The notes: generated by a model not told the origin, from the letters alone. 53,228 nt of DNA from an uncultured Armatimonadota bacterium (GCA_903904815.1 CAIVDU010000031.1:196266-249493); one strand, 5' to 3'. Positions 26,368-34,601 are shown, counted from the first letter of the stretch. Numbers and translations: made by a program.

Positions 26368-26403
26368 AAAAACGCCGTTCGACTCTTTCGAGTCGAACGG
26401 CGT
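26368..26403 (-). terminator. Intrinsic terminator of the chemotaxis operon
   Basis: ACGCCGTTCGACTC (26372-26385) and GAGTCGAACGGCGT (26390-26403) are a perfect 14-bp stem with a 4-nt loop. Read on the minus strand it is followed by TTTTT. It lies 20 bp past the cheX stop and separates the chemotaxis operon from the BlaI promoter. Confidence 0.92.
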
Positions 26404-26423
26404 CTTGGTGTCCAGCGGGCTGC

Positions 26424-26906
26424 TTACGCAGCGAGCTTGCGGCGCTCTTGGAGGCTGACGTTCACTTCGAACGTGCCGAGTTCCTTGAGGTTCAACGGGA
26501 TCACGAGGGCGGGGATATCGACCGTTGTGATCTTGACGTTGGTGCCACGGATGATCGTCGGAGGCGTGATGTCGCATCCGAATCCTTGAGCGGCGAGGAG
26601 CGACGCCGAGTTACCGGTGATCATGTTTCCGAGTTCGCCGATTGCCGAAGCAACGAGCTGGTCGAACTGAGTCACGGGCATACCGATCATCTTCGACGCG
26701 ATCTTCAGCGCAGAGTTCATCGACGTGCCGTAGATGACGAGACCCTCGACAGGTCCCGTGATACCGCAAACGATGTTGACTTGCTGAGTCGTGAAGAGTT
26801 GGGGGCGAGCCGCAAGCTGACCTCTTTCCGGGGTCATGCCTACGAGCATCTCGAACACGGAGACGGCTGCCTCTGCGAACGGGCTAACGTACTGAACCTT
26901 CATCAT
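26424..26906 (-). CDS. cheX: CheX-type CheY-P phosphatase
   Basis: 160 residues, the usual CheX length. The single phosphatase helix carries ASAIGELGNMITGNSASLLA, with the E-x-x-N pair (Glu and Asn of GELGN) that in CheX/CheC positions water on phospho-CheY. Starts MMKVQYVSPFAEAAVSVFEM, a typical CheX N-terminus. It is last in the operon, 2 bp after cheY, so it should dephosphorylate that CheY. Cytoplasmic. It is present together with CheC, a related but distinct phosphatase, at the other end of the operon. Confidence 0.9.
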   Translation of the reverse strand: MMKVQYVSPFAEAAVSVFEMLVGMTPERGQLAARPQLFTTQQVNIVCGITGPVEGLVIYGTSMNSALKIASKMIGMPVTQFDQLVASAIGELGNMITGNSASLLAAQGFGCDITPPTIIRGTNVKITTVDIPALVIPLNLKELGTFEVNVSLQERRKLAA

Positions 26907-26908
26907 CG

Positions 26909-27271
26909 TTAAGCCGCCAACTTGGACATAGCCTCAAGAACGCGGTCCGGCTGGAACGGCTTCACGATGAAGTCCTTTGCTCCGGCTTGGATCGCTTCCA
27001 CAACCATGTTCTTCTGTCCCATTGCGGTGCACATCACGATACTCGCGTTTGGATCCAGAGCCCGGATCTCCTTGAGTGCCTGAAGTCCATCCATTTCTGG
27101 CATGGTAATGTCCATCGTCACCACGTCCGGTTTGAGCTGCTTGTACAACTCAACGGACTCGACTCCGTTAGCTGCCTCGCCAACAACTTCGTAGCCGTTC
27201 TGTGTAAGGATGTTCTTGAGGGTCACCCTCATGAACAGTGCGTCGTCAGTAATTAAGATGCGTTTCGCCAT
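26909..27271 (-). CDS. cheY: CheY response regulator
   Basis: 120 residues, receiver domain only. Acidic pocket Asp9/Asp10, phospho-acceptor Asp54 (VVTMDITMPEMDG), Thr82 (MCTAMG) and Lys104 (FIVKPFQ) are all in place. GGAGGGG, 8 nt before the ATG, is a strong ribosome site inside the end of cheR (19-bp overlap). As in chemotaxis systems, phospho-CheY should bind a motor or another output. No CheA kinase is encoded in the window, so the phosphodonor must come from elsewhere. Confidence 0.95.
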   Translation of the reverse strand: MAKRILITDDALFMRVTLKNILTQNGYEVVGEAANGVESVELYKQLKPDVVTMDITMPEMDGLQALKEIRALDPNASIVMCTAMGQKNMVVEAIQAGAKDFIVKPFQPDRVLEAMSKLAA

Positions 27272-28062
27272 CGGTTATCCCCCTCCAGAGGTCTTTGATA
27301 GAAGAAGGGCAGTGGGGCTTCGAACCCTACCTGCCTGCTGTTAAAGATGCGTTCGGTCCCGCCCACAAACAGCACTCCTCCCGGCTTGAGCGCTTCGAAG
27401 AATCTTCGATAGAGCACGTCTTTAGCCTCTTCCGTAAAATAGATCACAACGTTCCTGCAAAGGATTAGGTCGTAACCCGTATCAAACTTGTCCGACAGCA
27501 AGTCTCCACGTCGGAACGTGAGATTCTTGCGAATCGAATCTTTTGCTTGCCACCGCTCACCGGCCCGAGTAAAGTATCGGTCGAGAATTGTCGGAGGCAC
27601 ACCTCTCACGTCGGCTTCGCAAAAATTGCCTTGCTTGGCCTGGTCGAGAGCGGCTGCGTCGATGTCCGTACCAAGGATCGTGTGAGATCCTTGAAACTTG
27701 TTTTCCAAAATGCAGGAGAGCGTGTGGGCTTCCGCGCCAAACGAGCAACCTGCACTCCAAATCTTGAGCTTTTGCGTATGAGCAAGGAGCATTGGGAGCA
27801 CTTTCGTCTCTAGCTCGACCCACTTTTCAGGGTTTCGGTAGAGCTCGGAAACGTTGATGGCGAGTCGGTCGATCAGCCACTTACAAACGTTTTCGTCTGC
27901 TTCGACCGCTTTTGCGAGCTCGGGAATTCCTGAGAAGCCCTTGCTCTCAATACTGCCAAGTACGCGGCGTCGAAGCTGCTCCTGCTTGTACAGGTTCAGG
28001 TCAAGCCCGATCTTCTTCTTGATCGTCGCGTATAGGTGCGTCCATTCTGTCTCAGCCGGCAT
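27253..28062 (-). CDS. cheR: CheR chemoreceptor methyltransferase
   Basis: 269 residues. N-terminal helical domain (about 10-75), then the SAM-dependent fold: LAINVSELYRNPEKWVELE, the SAM loop LKIWSAGCSFGAEAHTLSCI (family consensus SAGCSTGEEPYS, so the usual Glu-Pro-Tyr is Ala-His-Thr here), TDIDAAALDQAKQG, and YDLILCRNVVIYF. It would methylate glutamates of receptors. GGAGG, 7 nt before the ATG, lies in the end of cheB (11-bp overlap). No receptor is in the window. Confidence 0.93.
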   Translation of the reverse strand: MPAETEWTHLYATIKKKIGLDLNLYKQEQLRRRVLGSIESKGFSGIPELAKAVEADENVCKWLIDRLAINVSELYRNPEKWVELETKVLPMLLAHTQKLKIWSAGCSFGAEAHTLSCILENKFQGSHTILGTDIDAAALDQAKQGNFCEADVRGVPPTILDRYFTRAGERWQAKDSIRKNLTFRRGDLLSDKFDTGYDLILCRNVVIYFTEEAKDVLYRRFFEALKPGGVLFVGGTERIFNSRQVGFEAPLPFFYQRPLEGDNRWRNAS

Positions 28063-29089
28063 GCGCTATCCTCCCGTGCAGAGAGGATACGAGTGCTCCC
28101 GCCATGTCTTCGATCGGAACTTCCTGCTCGATGGCGCCCAGGGCCTTGGCGGCTCTGGGCATTCCATAAACGGTGCAGGTGTCTTCGCTTTCGCCGTAAA
28201 CGATGCCGCCGGCATTTTTGACGCACAGGGCGCCATCGGCTCCATCGCGGCCCATCCCCGTCAGGATGGAACCCAGGCACCGGCTTCCGTAAACCTTAGC
28301 GGCACTTTTAAAGAGGTAGTCAGCAGCTGGCTTTACGCCATGTAGCGTCGGTTCGTCGGAGAAGATGAGTTCTCCGCCGTTCATCACGCTCATGTGCGTT
28401 CCCGAAGGAGCGATGAGCGCCTGGCCCGGCGTCACGCAGTCGCCCGGATGAGCCTCTGCGCAGGGCAGGGTGCCGATCCGATCGAGTCGCTTTGCAAGGC
28501 TATCGATGAACCCGGCCGGCATGTGCTGAACGATCAGAACGGGAACCGTGAGACCCTTCGGCATGTGCTCGAAGAGCGTGGTTAGCGCCCGCGGACCGCC
28601 CGTCGAACAGGCGATGAGAATCACCTTGTCCGAGGAAGCGACGGGTCGAACAAGGCGAACGCCCTGCTTAGCCGCCTGGCCCACCTTGGCGGATCGAGCG
28701 GCTCGGATCTTATCGAACAGATCCTCTCGAAGCGCTCTTACCGCCGCGACCGCGCCGCCAGTCGGTTTGCACACGAAATCGACGGCGCCTGCCTCAAGCG
28801 ATTGCAGCGTGGTCGCCGTTCCGGCGGCGGTGAGGGTGCTCACCATAATCACCGGGATCGGCCGGACGGCCATGATTCGCCGAAGCGCTTCAAGGCCGTT
28901 CATTCGCGGCATCTCAACATCCATGGTCACGACGTCCGGCTTGAGCGCCTCGACCTTAGCCAAGGCATCCTGTCCATCTTTCGCAGAACCTACAACTTCG
29001 AAGTCGGGCTGCGATGAAAGAGCATCCACCAGCATCTGCCGGATGAAGATCGAATCATCGACTACAAGAACCCTAGTGCGATTCATCAT
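28052..29089 (-). CDS. cheB: CheB methylesterase/deamidase response regulator
   Basis: 345 residues. Receiver domain 1-115 with phospho-acceptor Asp57 (VVTMDVEMPRMNG), linker, then the methylesterase domain with the full triad: Ser162 (IACSTGGPRAL), His189 (VQHMPAGF) and Asp282 (GMGRDGADG). It removes methyl groups from receptor glutamates, the reverse of CheR. Overlaps the HDOD gene by 4 bp and cheR by 11 bp. Confidence 0.95.
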   Translation of the reverse strand: MMNRTRVLVVDDSIFIRQMLVDALSSQPDFEVVGSAKDGQDALAKVEALKPDVVTMDVEMPRMNGLEALRRIMAVRPIPVIMVSTLTAAGTATTLQSLEAGAVDFVCKPTGGAVAAVRALREDLFDKIRAARSAKVGQAAKQGVRLVRPVASSDKVILIACSTGGPRALTTLFEHMPKGLTVPVLIVQHMPAGFIDSLAKRLDRIGTLPCAEAHPGDCVTPGQALIAPSGTHMSVMNGGELIFSDEPTLHGVKPAADYLFKSAAKVYGSRCLGSILTGMGRDGADGALCVKNAGGIVYGESEDTCTVYGMPRAAKALGAIEQEVPIEDMAGALVSSLHGRIAHAG

Positions 29090-29973
29090 TTTGTTTCCTC
29101 GAACAAGCGTTCGTGCTGGTCGTAACTCACCATAAAGGCATCGGCTAGGCTGTCGAGATCGTCAACGCCCAATCCAACGCGGGAAAGCGCATTTTCGTCG
29201 AACTGGTATCCGAGTCCATCGCCTCCGAGTCCGAAGCCCATGCTTCCAGCAAGGTAGTCGCCGATGTGCACGCAGTCGACCATGGCGTTTGTAGGCGTAA
29301 GCTCGCTCGGCCGGTGGTGATAGCGCATGACGTCGACGAGGGTTTGGGGAAGATTCCAACTCTCCGCCATGTGGGCGCCGACTTCCATGTGGTCGTAGCC
29401 CAAAACCTTTCGTTCCACCGCGTCGAATGGGAGACCTTCCTTCTCGGCGATGCGGAGCATCGCAGGAAGCTTGTTCTCTAACCAAACGCTGATGGCTGTT
29501 TTGCCAAGATCGTGCAGGAGTCCGGCTACGAACGCTTCGTCGGCGGAGACCTTGCGAGATTTCTCGGCGGTAAGACTTGCGGCAACCGCAACTCCGAAGG
29601 AGTGACGCCACATCTCGTTTGGAGCGAGTGCGTAACCCTTGAGCGGCTTGTTCATCCACGGGTAAGTGGAGGCGACCATCGCAAGGTTGCGTACGTTGCG
29701 CATTCCAAGAACCACCACCGCTTCCGAAACGTCGAGGACGCTTCGAGACAGTCCGTAGTAAGAGGAGTTGGCCAGTCGGAGAACACGAGCCGCCAGCGCG
29801 CCGTCCTGGGCGAGGTATTTGCCAACCGATTGAGCAGATCCGGTTGCCGATTCGCTCTCTCGCATCACGGCGAGGGCGGCGGCGGGAAGTGTCGGTAGAT
29901 CGGCCGTTCGCGAGACGATATCTTCAATCGTCAGTGTCGGCGAAAGTTTCGGAGTTAGGCGCGTAGGTTGCAC
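29086..29973 (-). CDS. HDOD-domain protein
   Basis: 295 residues. The HDOD fold spans about 18-220: DLPTLPAAALAVMRE, ALAARVLRLANSSYYGLSRS, AVVVLGMRNVRNLAMVAS, with an HD-like motif VAGLLHDLGKTAISVW. HDOD proteins are usually non-catalytic scaffolds in signalling. The start is GTG, with AAGGAG upstream, and it overlaps cheD by 19 bp. Its position between cheD and cheB suggests a role in this chemosensory pathway, for example in coupling to motility or polarity. Confidence 0.9.
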   Translation of the reverse strand: MQPTRLTPKLSPTLTIEDIVSRTADLPTLPAAALAVMRESESATGSAQSVGKYLAQDGALAARVLRLANSSYYGLSRSVLDVSEAVVVLGMRNVRNLAMVASTYPWMNKPLKGYALAPNEMWRHSFGVAVAASLTAEKSRKVSADEAFVAGLLHDLGKTAISVWLENKLPAMLRIAEKEGLPFDAVERKVLGYDHMEVGAHMAESWNLPQTLVDVMRYHHRPSELTPTNAMVDCVHIGDYLAGSMGFGLGGDGLGYQFDENALSRVGLGVDDLDSLADAFMVSYDQHERLFEETK

Positions 29974-30464
29974 AGCGTTTTCTCTCCTTGAGTAACCGTT
30001 CGAACGGTGATGATTCCCGTTTCAATCACGAGTGTCATCGTCCTGCCCAGAGATCCTCCGACCTCTTGGCCCCTTGGTGTATATCCACGAGATTTCAAGT
30101 GTGTTAGTACAGCTTCGGCGTTTCGACGACCGATCTCCAGACGATTTGTGCCTTCAGCGCCGAACTTGAAGACCTGAGCTCCTCCGGCGATGGCACACAC
30201 TAATCTTTCGGGTCTTGCACCGGCTTTCTCCAGTAGTGCTAGCAGTTCAGGCACTGCAGTATCGGCAAATTTTCCGGGCTTCTCCCCGGCTCGGTCGGCA
30301 AAGGCTTCGGGCAACATGACGTGAGCCATCCCGGCGACCTGCGCCGTGGGGTCCATCATGCAAAGCCCAATGCAACTCCCAAGGCCCAAACAGGAGAAAC
30401 CTCCCGAGCCCTTGAGTACGTGGATCTCTGCCATCCCGACGAGAACGTTGGACGCCACCGCCAT
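29955..30464 (-). CDS. cheD: CheD receptor glutamine deamidase
   Basis: 169 residues. The catalytic Cys31 sits in CLGLGSCIGLCMMDP and His48 in GMAHVMLPEA, matching the Cys-His pair of CheD. CAIAGGAQVFKFG and IGRRNAEAVLTHLKSRG follow the family pattern. CheD deamidates receptor glutamines and is controlled by binding CheC, whose gene is immediately upstream (gap of 1 bp between stop and start). Confidence 0.95.
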   Translation of the reverse strand: MAVASNVLVGMAEIHVLKGSGGFSCLGLGSCIGLCMMDPTAQVAGMAHVMLPEAFADRAGEKPGKFADTAVPELLALLEKAGARPERLVCAIAGGAQVFKFGAEGTNRLEIGRRNAEAVLTHLKSRGYTPRGQEVGGSLGRTMTLVIETGIITVRTVTQGEKTLCNLRA

Positions 30465-30465
30465 C

Positions 30466-31092
30466 TTAAGCAGCCTCCAGAACGCCTAGACTCTGGAAGA
30501 CCGAACGCAGGCCGCCAACCGTGGGGATGTAAACGAAGAAACCCGAAACGCGGTGGCTGAGGTCAAAGATCTCAGTCTGAATCGAGAGCGCTACGGAATC
30601 CACGAAGCTCGCTTCGCAAACGATGCTTGCGACGACTGCCGCGGTCATGTCCATTGAAACCTGCGGCGGCGTCGCATGAAGCGAGAGTCCAGTCATGTCG
30701 CTAATTGAATTCAAAAGGCCCGCATTGACCATATTTCCCACCTCCAGGGCGACGGACGCGTGAAGGTCTGACACGTCATCCGGACTCGTCGGCGCATCGC
30801 CGACTAACATGAGCCAAAGCTGCTGAGCCGAATGCCAGGGCATCAAGAACGCAATGTGTCCTCCGACGTCGCCGTCGATAGACATATAAGTCGCGACCGT
30901 AAGGCCGTTTGGATCACCGAGAATGCTCGGCAATCGTTCCAGTGCCACGGACTCAACCTCTGGCACCGCCATATCAAAAGTTTTTCCGGTTAATTCGGCC
31001 ATGGCCGTCGTCGCATGGGCAAGCCCGATGTTGGCTAACTCCCGGACAACGCTATTTGCCATCACCCCTAAATGCAGTGTCTCGCTGGACAT
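30466..31092 (-). CDS. cheC: CheC-type CheY-P phosphatase
   Basis: 208 residues from ATG 31092, which has a strong ribosome site GGGAGGAAG directly before it; the longer frame to 31137 is rejected. Two pseudo-symmetric phosphatase helices: VVRELANIGLAHATTAMAEL and ASVALEVGNMVNAGLLNSIS, each with E-x-x-N. It dephosphorylates CheY-P and partners CheD. It is the first gene of the chemotaxis operon. Confidence 0.93.
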   Translation of the reverse strand: MSSETLHLGVMANSVVRELANIGLAHATTAMAELTGKTFDMAVPEVESVALERLPSILGDPNGLTVATYMSIDGDVGGHIAFLMPWHSAQQLWLMLVGDAPTSPDDVSDLHASVALEVGNMVNAGLLNSISDMTGLSLHATPPQVSMDMTAAVVASIVCEASFVDSVALSIQTEIFDLSHRVSGFFVYIPTVGGLRSVFQSLGVLEAA

Positions 31093-31269
31093 ACTTCCTC
31101 CCAAGGCCCACCCCTGGCGCCACCAGCAATGTTCCACAGGATTTGGAATAGGTCCTACGTATTCTTACGAGCGGTGGTCAAACGCAACAGATCTCTGACA
31201 CTCGGCGTCAGGAAAGATAGACAAGAGTCGCATAGAAGCGACCGAAAGCAACAATGCAACCTCTCCTCT

Positions 31270-31313
31270 CCGGAACGTGTTTCCATATCCGAATCAACGT
31301 TCCGGTTTTTTTT
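31270..31313 (+). terminator. Intrinsic terminator-like hairpin in front of tRNA-Ser
   Basis: CCGGAACGT (31270-31278) and ACGTTCCGG (31297-31305) are exact complements with an 18-nt loop, followed on the plus strand by eight T (31306-31313). It would end plus-strand transcription, yet the nearest gene to the left runs leftward. The T-run also overlaps the expected -35 position of the tRNA promoter. Confidence 0.7.
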
Positions 31314-31328
31314 GCGCGGTAGAGCCGG

Positions 31329-31334
31329 TATAAT
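31329..31334 (+). promoter_or_regulatory. -10 element of tRNA-Ser promoter
   Basis: A perfect TATAAT lies 15 bp before the tRNA 5' end, ideal for a start a few bases upstream of the mature tRNA. No good -35 is present: 17 bp upstream is the T-run of the hairpin. Confidence 0.7.
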
Positions 31335-31349
31335 CAGGGCAGTCCGCGC

Positions 31350-31439
31350 GGAGAGATGGCTGAGTGGACGAAAGCGCCCGCCTGCTAAGTGGGTAATGGG
31401 TTTTAAGCCTGTTCTCGGGTTCGAATCCCGATCTCTCCG
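31350..31439 (+). tRNA. tRNA-Ser(GCT)
   Basis: A 90-nt class II tRNA. The acceptor stem GGAGAGA pairs with TCTCTCC (31432-31438), the discriminator base is G, and CCA is encoded (31440-31442). Anticodon stem CCCGC/GTGGG (31377-31381 with 31389-31393) and loop CTGCTAA give anticodon GCT (31384-31386), reading AGC/AGT. The long variable arm and GGTTCGAATCC T-arm confirm a serine tRNA. Confidence 0.98.
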
Positions 31440-31490
31440 CCACCGAGTATTGAATGTGCCCTCCCAAGGGCACAAATCGGGTTGCTTTCG

Positions 31491-32480
31491 ATGACGCGAC
31501 CTTTCCTCTTGTCCCTGATCGCATTGGTCAGCCTGGCCTCTTCTCAGACGCCCGGTGAGTACCTGCGGATGCGGCATCAACAGGGAATCACTCATCCGGC
31601 CAGCCAAGAAGTGCTCGATGCGCTTATCGGTTCCAAGATTTGCGAACTCGAAGGCACGGTGAAGGGCACCTTTAAGATCAGTTACGGCGCTCGAATGATC
31701 CAACTTGAGCGGAATAGCGGAGAGACGCTCGTCATCGAAGCCGATGCCCTCCCGGAGTGGATGGCATCCGGAGACATTCGAGTTCGGCTTATCGTGCGAG
31801 CGACGCGTGAGCAAGAATCGGCGCCGTTGCGGCTCACGCTGCTATCGGCCACTACCGAGGAAGTGGTTCACGCCGATGACCTTGCCGCCAGCCAATCGAA
31901 GCCTACACCCACTCCCACTCCCACTCCCACTAAGCCTCGAAATACGGTTTTGGCCTCGCGTGGAGATTCGGTCCATCAGGTTTACCTACCTTCCAGCAAG
32001 CTGACGCCTTACTACTCCAACTTTATTCGACATCACAACCCGAAGTTATCCAAGGATGAAGCCGATCGGATTGCCACCGCGATTCTCGCCTATAGCTACA
32101 AGTACGGTCAGATCGATCCGCGACTCATCGTTGCCCTCGTGATGGTGGAAAGCGATTTCGACCCGACAAGCACGAGCCGAACGGGTGCGATGGGTCTGGG
32201 GCAGTTGATGCCGGGAACCGCCGAATGGATGGGAGTGCGCAACGCCTACGACAGCCTCTCGAACATCGAAGGATGCGTGAAGCTCATCTACACCCACCTC
32301 AAAGACTACTATCGGCAAACCGGTGATTGGGGACGGAGCTACCTGCTGATGCTCGCCGCTTACAACGCAGGCGAGGGCGCCGTCCGAAGACATGGCGGGG
32401 TCCCGCCGTACCGCGAGACCCAAGCCTATATTCGTCATGTGCTGACTCGTTATCGTCAGCTTTGCGGCTACCGTGATTAG
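31491..32480 (+). CDS. Secreted lytic transglycosylase (SLT domain)
   Basis: About 329 residues. ATG 31491 (MTRPFLLSLIALVSLASS) gives a clear signal peptide; TTG 31482 would add three residues. An N-terminal unknown domain (about 20-135) is joined by a Pro-Thr linker coded by CCCACT repeats at 31908-31931. The C-terminal catalytic domain has VALVMVESDFDPTSTSRTGA (catalytic Glu in VESDF), MGLGQLMPGTAEWMGV and LAAYNAGEGAVRRHGG. It cleaves peptidoglycan glycan strands with 1,6-anhydro ring formation. It acts in the periplasm. It overlaps the M48 gene tail to tail by 4 bp. Confidence 0.94.
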   Translation: MTRPFLLSLIALVSLASSQTPGEYLRMRHQQGITHPASQEVLDALIGSKICELEGTVKGTFKISYGARMIQLERNSGETLVIEADALPEWMASGDIRVRLIVRATREQESAPLRLTLLSATTEEVVHADDLAASQSKPTPTPTPTPTKPRNTVLASRGDSVHQVYLPSSKLTPYYSNFIRHHNPKLSKDEADRIATAILAYSYKYGQIDPRLIVALVMVESDFDPTSTSRTGAMGLGQLMPGTAEWMGVRNAYDSLSNIEGCVKLIYTHLKDYYRQTGDWGRSYLLMLAAYNAGEGAVRRHGGVPPYRETQAYIRHVLTRYRQLCGYRD

Positions 32481-33331
32481 GCCGCTTTTTCTTTCGCGTA
32501 GTCTCCACTGAGGATTCGGTCGAACCCTCCGCTTTGGAACCACAGATCGAGCGCTTGGGCTCGGTGGACGGGCAGAGGATGCGTGTAGTTCTTGCGGTAA
32601 AGCATGAACAAGAGGCCCTTGCCCATCTGATCCCGGAAGTCGAGATCCTGGTAGGTGCGCGCCTGATCGATGAAGGCCTCGCGGCTGACTTCGCTCTCAA
32701 GTCGGCTGGGCCCCGCCGTCAACTTCACGATCGCGTCGATGCAGTTGTCTCGCGACTGGCTGCAGATGGCGCCCGCGCGATCTGCCGAGAATTCGGCCTG
32801 TCTGGACCACTCGTAGAACGCAAACAGGAGACCGTAGCTGATGGCGCTACCGGCCGGAGAGAGGCTGAGACCGAGCGCTTCCATGATCGCCCACAGGCTC
32901 GTGTAGACCGAGAAATAGAGGACGTGATTGGCCTTGATGTGGCCCAGTTCGTGGCCGATCAAGTAGTACAACTCCTCGTCGTTCATCGTGTTGATGATCG
33001 AGGAACGGAGCGTGATATAAGGTCTCTCAATGCCGCCCGCGAAAGCGTTTGGATACGGATTGGAGCTCACGTAGAGTTCCGGCTCCGGCATGTCCAAGAT
33101 CTTGCAGCACTCGTGCAGGATGTTGTAGAGCGTAGGGTATTGATTAGGCCCGCAGCGCACCGAAGTGCCAAGGTTATGGACGTACATCCATCGATCGAAC
33201 CCCAACTCATGAAACTTCTTGATCACTGTCGGAAGGAGCGGGACCTTCTGAAGCTTGTCGAGTGCCCACCGATCGGCGTCCGATGTAAAGGCATCCGTCG
33301 TGATGCCAGGAAAGACCTTGCGCTCAGCCAT
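32477..33331 (-). CDS. M48-family zinc metallopeptidase
   Basis: 284 residues. The zinc motif HELGHIKANH gives ligands His127 and His131 with base Glu128, and EFSADRAG supplies the third ligand Glu180. Between them is a hydrophobic stretch (VLYFSVYTSLWAIMEALGLS to GSAISYGLLFAFYEW) that could enter the membrane. No signal peptide. Substrates of this HtpX/Ste24-like family are often membrane or damaged proteins; no specific substrate can be named. Confidence 0.93.
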   Translation of the reverse strand: MAERKVFPGITTDAFTSDADRWALDKLQKVPLLPTVIKKFHELGFDRWMYVHNLGTSVRCGPNQYPTLYNILHECCKILDMPEPELYVSSNPYPNAFAGGIERPYITLRSSIINTMNDEELYYLIGHELGHIKANHVLYFSVYTSLWAIMEALGLSLSPAGSAISYGLLFAFYEWSRQAEFSADRAGAICSQSRDNCIDAIVKLTAGPSRLESEVSREAFIDQARTYQDLDFRDQMGKGLLFMLYRKNYTHPLPVHRAQALDLWFQSGGFDRILSGDYAKEKAA

Positions 33332-33511
33332 GTTGGTACAGCTTACGACGAAAAATCTTTTCGGTTGTGATTACTGGGACTATCGATCCTTTCAAAGTTT
33401 GGATTATGTGGCCCGAGTTGAGAAAACCCGGAAACTACCTCCCAGCCATTTGGAGTGCGGCGGTCTTGGAGGGTGTTGCATTGGGCGTTCCGGGTGACTT
33501 TTTACGTGCTG

Positions 33512-33562
33512 TATGGACTGCGGTGGTCTTGACGCCGCTATTTACAGTGCGGCTTGACGCAC
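33512..33562 (+). repeat. REP-like palindromic element, two hairpins
   Basis: First unit: TGGACT, then stem GCGGTG / CGCCGC around GTCTTGA. Second unit: stem GTGCG (33547-33551) / CGCAC (33558-33562) around GCTTGA. The loop sequence is conserved while the stems change with compensation, the signature of a dispersed palindromic element. A related degenerate copy TTTGGAGTGCGGCGGTCTTG begins at 33449. Confidence 0.6.
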
Positions 33563-33700
33563 GTGTAGGGTAGCCCACGATGGGGTCCAAGGGTTTATTT
33601 GAGCCTACGATTGTCTCAAACTCTCCACGCACGTTCCCGATTCACTGCGTTCATTTCCCTCGCTCCGCTCGGCGGGATCGGAAGACAAGCCGTGCTGATC

Positions 33701-33728
33701 AAAGCGCGGTCAAGCCCGCGCACTCCAA
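33701..33728 (-). repeat. REP-like palindromic element, inverted copy
   Basis: On the minus strand this reads TTTGGAGTGCGCGG, then loop GCTTGA, then CCGCGC and TTT. The stem is GCGCGG/CCGCGC. The leading TTTGGAGTGC equals the flank of the plus-strand copy at 33449, and the GCTTGA loop equals that at 33552-33557. Confidence 0.6.
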
Positions 33729-33818
33729 ATAGTTTGCTGCCTTAGCGGTTTATCTGCACATCCCACCGCAACACTCTCCCAGCCACAGCACTCCACGTGG
33801 GCTCAAAAGGTCAGTTCC

Positions 33819-34601
33819 CTAAAAAGAGAATCGTCGTCCAACGATGCACTTCGCGATCAAGCGATCCGTCGACTCCGTCCAGCCGAGCCCGACGCCCGCG
33901 TTAAACTCCCACTCCTCACTGATGTTCAGATCGAGAGCGGCGAACAGCTGTTGCTGCTGTTCCTTTCGCGGAGCGAAGTCGGTGATTGGGCCAAACCCGC
34001 CGTAGTACTCGAAGCCGAGGGTGACCGCTTTCGTGGCGTCGTAGCTCACCTTTACATTGGGGGAGAATCCATAACCTTGGGAGCTATCCGGACCCGCGAG
34101 TGCGAGTTCCAGCGCTGGATTGAAGGCAGCGTAAAACTTGCCCCATGTCTTGTCGATGATCGGGCGGATTTCGAAGTCCCATGTGTCGGGAGCGTATTGC
34201 TGCCGCTGATAGCCGACTTCCATCGAAAGGCTGGCGCCGACCGGCCATTTCCAGGAGTCCGGAACCTTCACTCGTGGGCGGATGTGGCTGCCGACGTACT
34301 GATACCCCTGTCCCTCTCGCTGACTTGTGAAGAAGTAGAAGCCTGTCTCAAAATTGTCGTTCCACCCGTGGGTGATCTCGATGGTCTCGTGAAGCGCGTT
34401 CTGAGTGGGATACATCCCGTTCACCATCGAAGTCGAGCCGAGGAAGGTGTAGTTGGAATGGAGCTCCACCATCGTATGTCCCTTGCTCACCGTGCTCGAT
34501 CCATACACCTGAATCTCATAGTTGTCCTGCCCGAAAGACAGCGCGACGATGGCCAATCCGAGAGCCGTCGCCGCTAGGCGACCGGGGAGAACCGTTTTCA
34601 T
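33819..34601 (-). CDS. Putative outer-membrane beta-barrel protein
   Basis: 260 residues from ATG 34601. Signal peptide MKTVLPGRLAATALGLAIVA with cleavage after about LSFGQ. The body is a series of amphipathic strands with alternating aromatic residues (FETGFYFFTSQREGQGYQYV, ASLSMEVGYQRQQYAP, AVTLGFEYYGGFG) and ends VGRRFSF, with the C-terminal Phe typical of proteins inserted by the BAM complex. This implies a diderm envelope. Substrate unknown. A start at 34637 adds a charged stretch and is rejected. Confidence 0.8.
   Translation of the reverse strand: MKTVLPGRLAATALGLAIVALSFGQDNYEIQVYGSSTVSKGHTMVELHSNYTFLGSTSMVNGMYPTQNALHETIEITHGWNDNFETGFYFFTSQREGQGYQYVGSHIRPRVKVPDSWKWPVGASLSMEVGYQRQQYAPDTWDFEIRPIIDKTWGKFYAAFNPALELALAGPDSSQGYGFSPNVKVSYDATKAVTLGFEYYGGFGPITDFAPRKEQQQQLFAALDLNISEEWEFNAGVGLGWTESTDRLIAKCIVGRRFSF

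Larger units (their letters stand above)
33332..33818. other. Repeat-bearing intergenic region
   Basis: 487 bp with no believable gene. A 68-codon frame (33367-33573) reads through repeat copies and is rejected. The region holds at least three palindromic repeat copies (33512-33562, two hairpins; 33701-33728, inverted) and a degenerate copy at 33449-33470. Confidence 0.55.

Noticed and set aside
31155-31814. 219-codon minus-strand frame covering the tRNA
   Set aside because: It reads the antisense of tRNA-Ser, the classic source of spurious proteins, and overlaps the transglycosylase gene.
33367-33573. 68-codon plus-strand frame
   Set aside because: Runs through palindromic repeat copies; no ribosome site; protein sequence mirrors the repeats.
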